Of a stretch of 42,469 bases of DNA, positions 41,463 to 42,469 are shown piece after piece. The stretch's first letter is position 1, and each line of letters starts with the position of its first letter. The position numbers and the translations under genes are program-made. The notes under the pieces were generated by a model. The model was not told the origin of the DNA. It worked only from the letters and a program-made list of their open reading frames with translations, and searched no databases. Source of the DNA: Nitrospirota bacterium (GTDB taxonomy: Bacteria; Nitrospirota; Thermodesulfovibrionia; SZUA-242); assembly GCA_003235715.1 (NCBI GenBank), contig QJVM01000261.1, positions 1 to 42,469 of the forward strand, written 5' to 3'.

Positions 41463-42023
41463 CTATTTCTTGAACGCCTTCTTGAAGAGATTCTCGATGG
41501 CCTTCTTCCCGTTTGCCTCAAGCACTCGAGTGCCCGTTCCGGCAAAATGGGCTGCCGTTATCGTCGGCTCATCCCCTTTCTTCCGTTTCCCCCATTCCAT
41601 CTGCCTCCAGGTAAACCAGGCGTTCTTCTTCTGGTCGAAGACGTGAAGCGGCTTGTTACAGAGCTTGGCAAACTCCGCGCCCCACCCGGTTCCCCCCTTT
41701 ACCGTCTGGTCATCGAGAATCTCGCCCACCACGAAGATCTCCTGGGCGCTGTTGATCTGGTACCAGATACTCTGGAGGATCTTCCGGAGAGTGGGCGTTT
41801 CAGAATATCTCCGGTTCATCAACCGTGAAACGTATGCCAGGCTCACATCGCCGCTTTTCAGCTCCTTATGGTTAAGTACACGCAGCCCGCGCTTCCGCAC
41901 GATGGCGTGGCCTTCAAAGGTAAAATTTACCTCTTCAATTCCGTAACGCTCTGCGTTGGCACCAAACTCCGCCTCGGTTCCTTTGGCCCCGCCGCTGAAC
42001 AGAATATAATCTTCCTTCCTCAT
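41463..42023 (-). CDS. SLOG-like predicted nucleotide-binding protein
   Basis: Protein of 186 residues with a Rossmann-like fold. It opens with YILFSGGAKGTEAEFGANAE, where the SGGAKG-E pattern (about 9-17) is the phosphate-binding loop expected of SLOG/DprA-LOG proteins. Toward the end, VKGGTGWGAEFAKL and PLHVFDQ form the second half of the site, with the conserved Glu. Between them lies a helical stretch, SLAYVSRLMNRRY (about 60-72). The last 40 residues are basic and Lys-rich. SLOG proteins are predicted to bind nucleotides or their derivatives and often act in nucleotide signalling or conflict systems; the reaction here is unknown. GGAGGAAAGGAAGGG upstream of the ATG at 42023 is a strong ribosome-binding region. 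Confidence 0.7.
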   Translation of the reverse strand: MRKEDYILFSGGAKGTEAEFGANAERYGIEEVNFTFEGHAIVRKRGLRVLNHKELKSGDVSLAYVSRLMNRRYSETPTLRKILQSIWYQINSAQEIFVVGEILDDQTVKGGTGWGAEFAKLCNKPLHVFDQKKNAWFTWRQMEWGKRKKGDEPTITAAHFAGTGTRVLEANGKKAIENLFKKAFKK

Positions 42024-42144
42024 GACCCTTCCTTTCCTCCCACTGAGCTATAGTGTTCAGGGACATTCCTCCCCAAAAAACTGGACATATCATATACCAG
42101 CCCGGGGTGAATTCCCACTTAAAATTTGGCCGTGGAACCAGAGG

Positions 42145-42165
42145 CCCTCGGTGCGTGACCGAGGG
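42145..42165. repeat. Perfect hairpin after the GNAT gene
   Basis: CCCTCGGT (42145-42152) and ACCGAGGG (42158-42165) form a perfect eight-pair stem with a five-base loop, five bases after the acetyltransferase stop read leftward. There is no T run, so termination would need help from Rho; it could equally protect the mRNA 3' end. Confidence 0.5.
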
Positions 42166-42170
42166 GCGGC

Positions 42171-42469
42171 CTACAGAGATCTTTCCATATAGAGGGCCCC
42201 CTCTAAAGGCTTTCCGGTGTAACACGGAATATCCCGAAACCCCATGCCCCGGTACAGCACAATAGCCGAAACCATGGTGGGAAGCGTGTAGAGCCTCATA
42301 CAAGAACTCCCCATGGCCCGGCCCGTCTCAAGGGCCTTTAACGCCAGGGCTTTTCCATAGCCCTGGTCCCGGTAGTCGGGCCTGACATATAGGCGGCCCA
42401 TCTCTGCACATCCGTCGCTCAGTCTCCGGACACCGACACACCCCGCCGCCTGACCACCCGAGATCGGAA
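42171..42469 (-). CDS. GNAT-family N-acetyltransferase (N-terminus cut by window edge)
   Basis: C-terminal 98 residues of an acetyltransferase of the GNAT fold; the start lies beyond the right edge. The visible part reads AAGCVGVRRLSDGCAEMGRLYVRPDYRDQGYGKAL in outline, with the acetyl-CoA pyrophosphate-binding motif RDQGYGKAL (motif A). It is followed by LYTLPTMVSAIVLYRGMGFRDIP, whose ALVLYRGMGF-like region is motif B. It ends YMERSL. The substrate is unknown. It is followed leftward by a hairpin and then the SLOG-like gene, 147 bases away. Confidence 0.88.
   Translation of the reverse strand, partial: PISGGQAAGCVGVRRLSDGCAEMGRLYVRPDYRDQGYGKALALKALETGRAMGSSCMRLYTLPTMVSAIVLYRGMGFRDIPCYTGKPLEGALYMERSL

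Noticed and set aside
42036..42060. tRNA D-arm-like string (TAGCTCAGTGGGAG) on the minus strand
   Set aside because: No acceptor stem, anticodon arm or T-arm follows; the string overlaps the ribosome-binding region of the SLOG-like gene.

Overview
The window is a gene-dense stretch of a GC-rich bacterial chromosome. The gene set points to an anaerobic, diderm proteobacterium of the deltaproteobacterial (Desulfobacterota-like) kind. The evidence for an outer membrane is LolA, LolC/E, LolD and a lipobox protein. The evidence for anaerobic redox life is a one-cluster ferredoxin beside a rubredoxin-domain protein. RNase J, ClpC, an AddAB-type nuclease/helicase pair, a sigma-54-dependent NtrC-type regulator and a full branched-chain amino-acid (Liv) transporter fit the same group. 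This placement is inference from gene content; no rRNA or tRNA gene, CRISPR array or insertion sequence was seen.

Layout. (1) 1-10235, minus strand: a long probable operon rnj - uppP - ftsK - lolA - yibQ-like - acyP - smc. It mixes RNA turnover, envelope lipid and lipoprotein traffic and chromosome segregation; smc runs off the left edge. (2) 10452-11441, plus: a MnmA/ThiI-like PP-loop protein with a C-terminal NFACT-R-like domain. (3) 11491-13578, minus: an orphan membrane histidine kinase. (4) 13823-14827, minus: rubredoxin-fusion gene, ferredoxin, a possible 34-residue ORF and a strong intrinsic terminator. (5) 14999-21024, plus: an AddB-like and AddA-like pair with overlapping stop and start codons.

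(6) 21170-28457, plus: the liv locus. A good sigma-70-type promoter precedes livK-livH-livM-livG. Three unrelated genes (a STAS protein with a cysteine-rich tail, a reversed ComFB-family gene and a TPR protein) then separate livG from livF. The livG product is the most unusual protein here: about 145 residues with four predicted membrane segments are inserted in frame inside the ATPase core, between Walker A and the Q-loop.

(7) 28571-32381, plus: lysS, one LolC/E-type permease gene, a small membrane-anchored helical protein, and lolD. (8) 32467-34905, minus: clpC with a clear promoter. (9) 35202-38472, plus: promoter, pdxJ-acpS-nnr with TTGA overlaps, then a small lipoprotein gene with a TATAAT box almost touching its start codon. 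(10) 38531-42469, minus: an NtrC-family regulator, a NupC-type nucleoside transporter, a SLOG-like predicted nucleotide-binding protein and the C-terminal part of a GNAT acetyltransferase cut by the right edge.

Most genes are conserved housekeeping genes. The accessory interest lies in the liv locus (modified LivG and intervening genes), the lol locus (extra small protein coupled to lolD) and the rubredoxin/ferredoxin unit.
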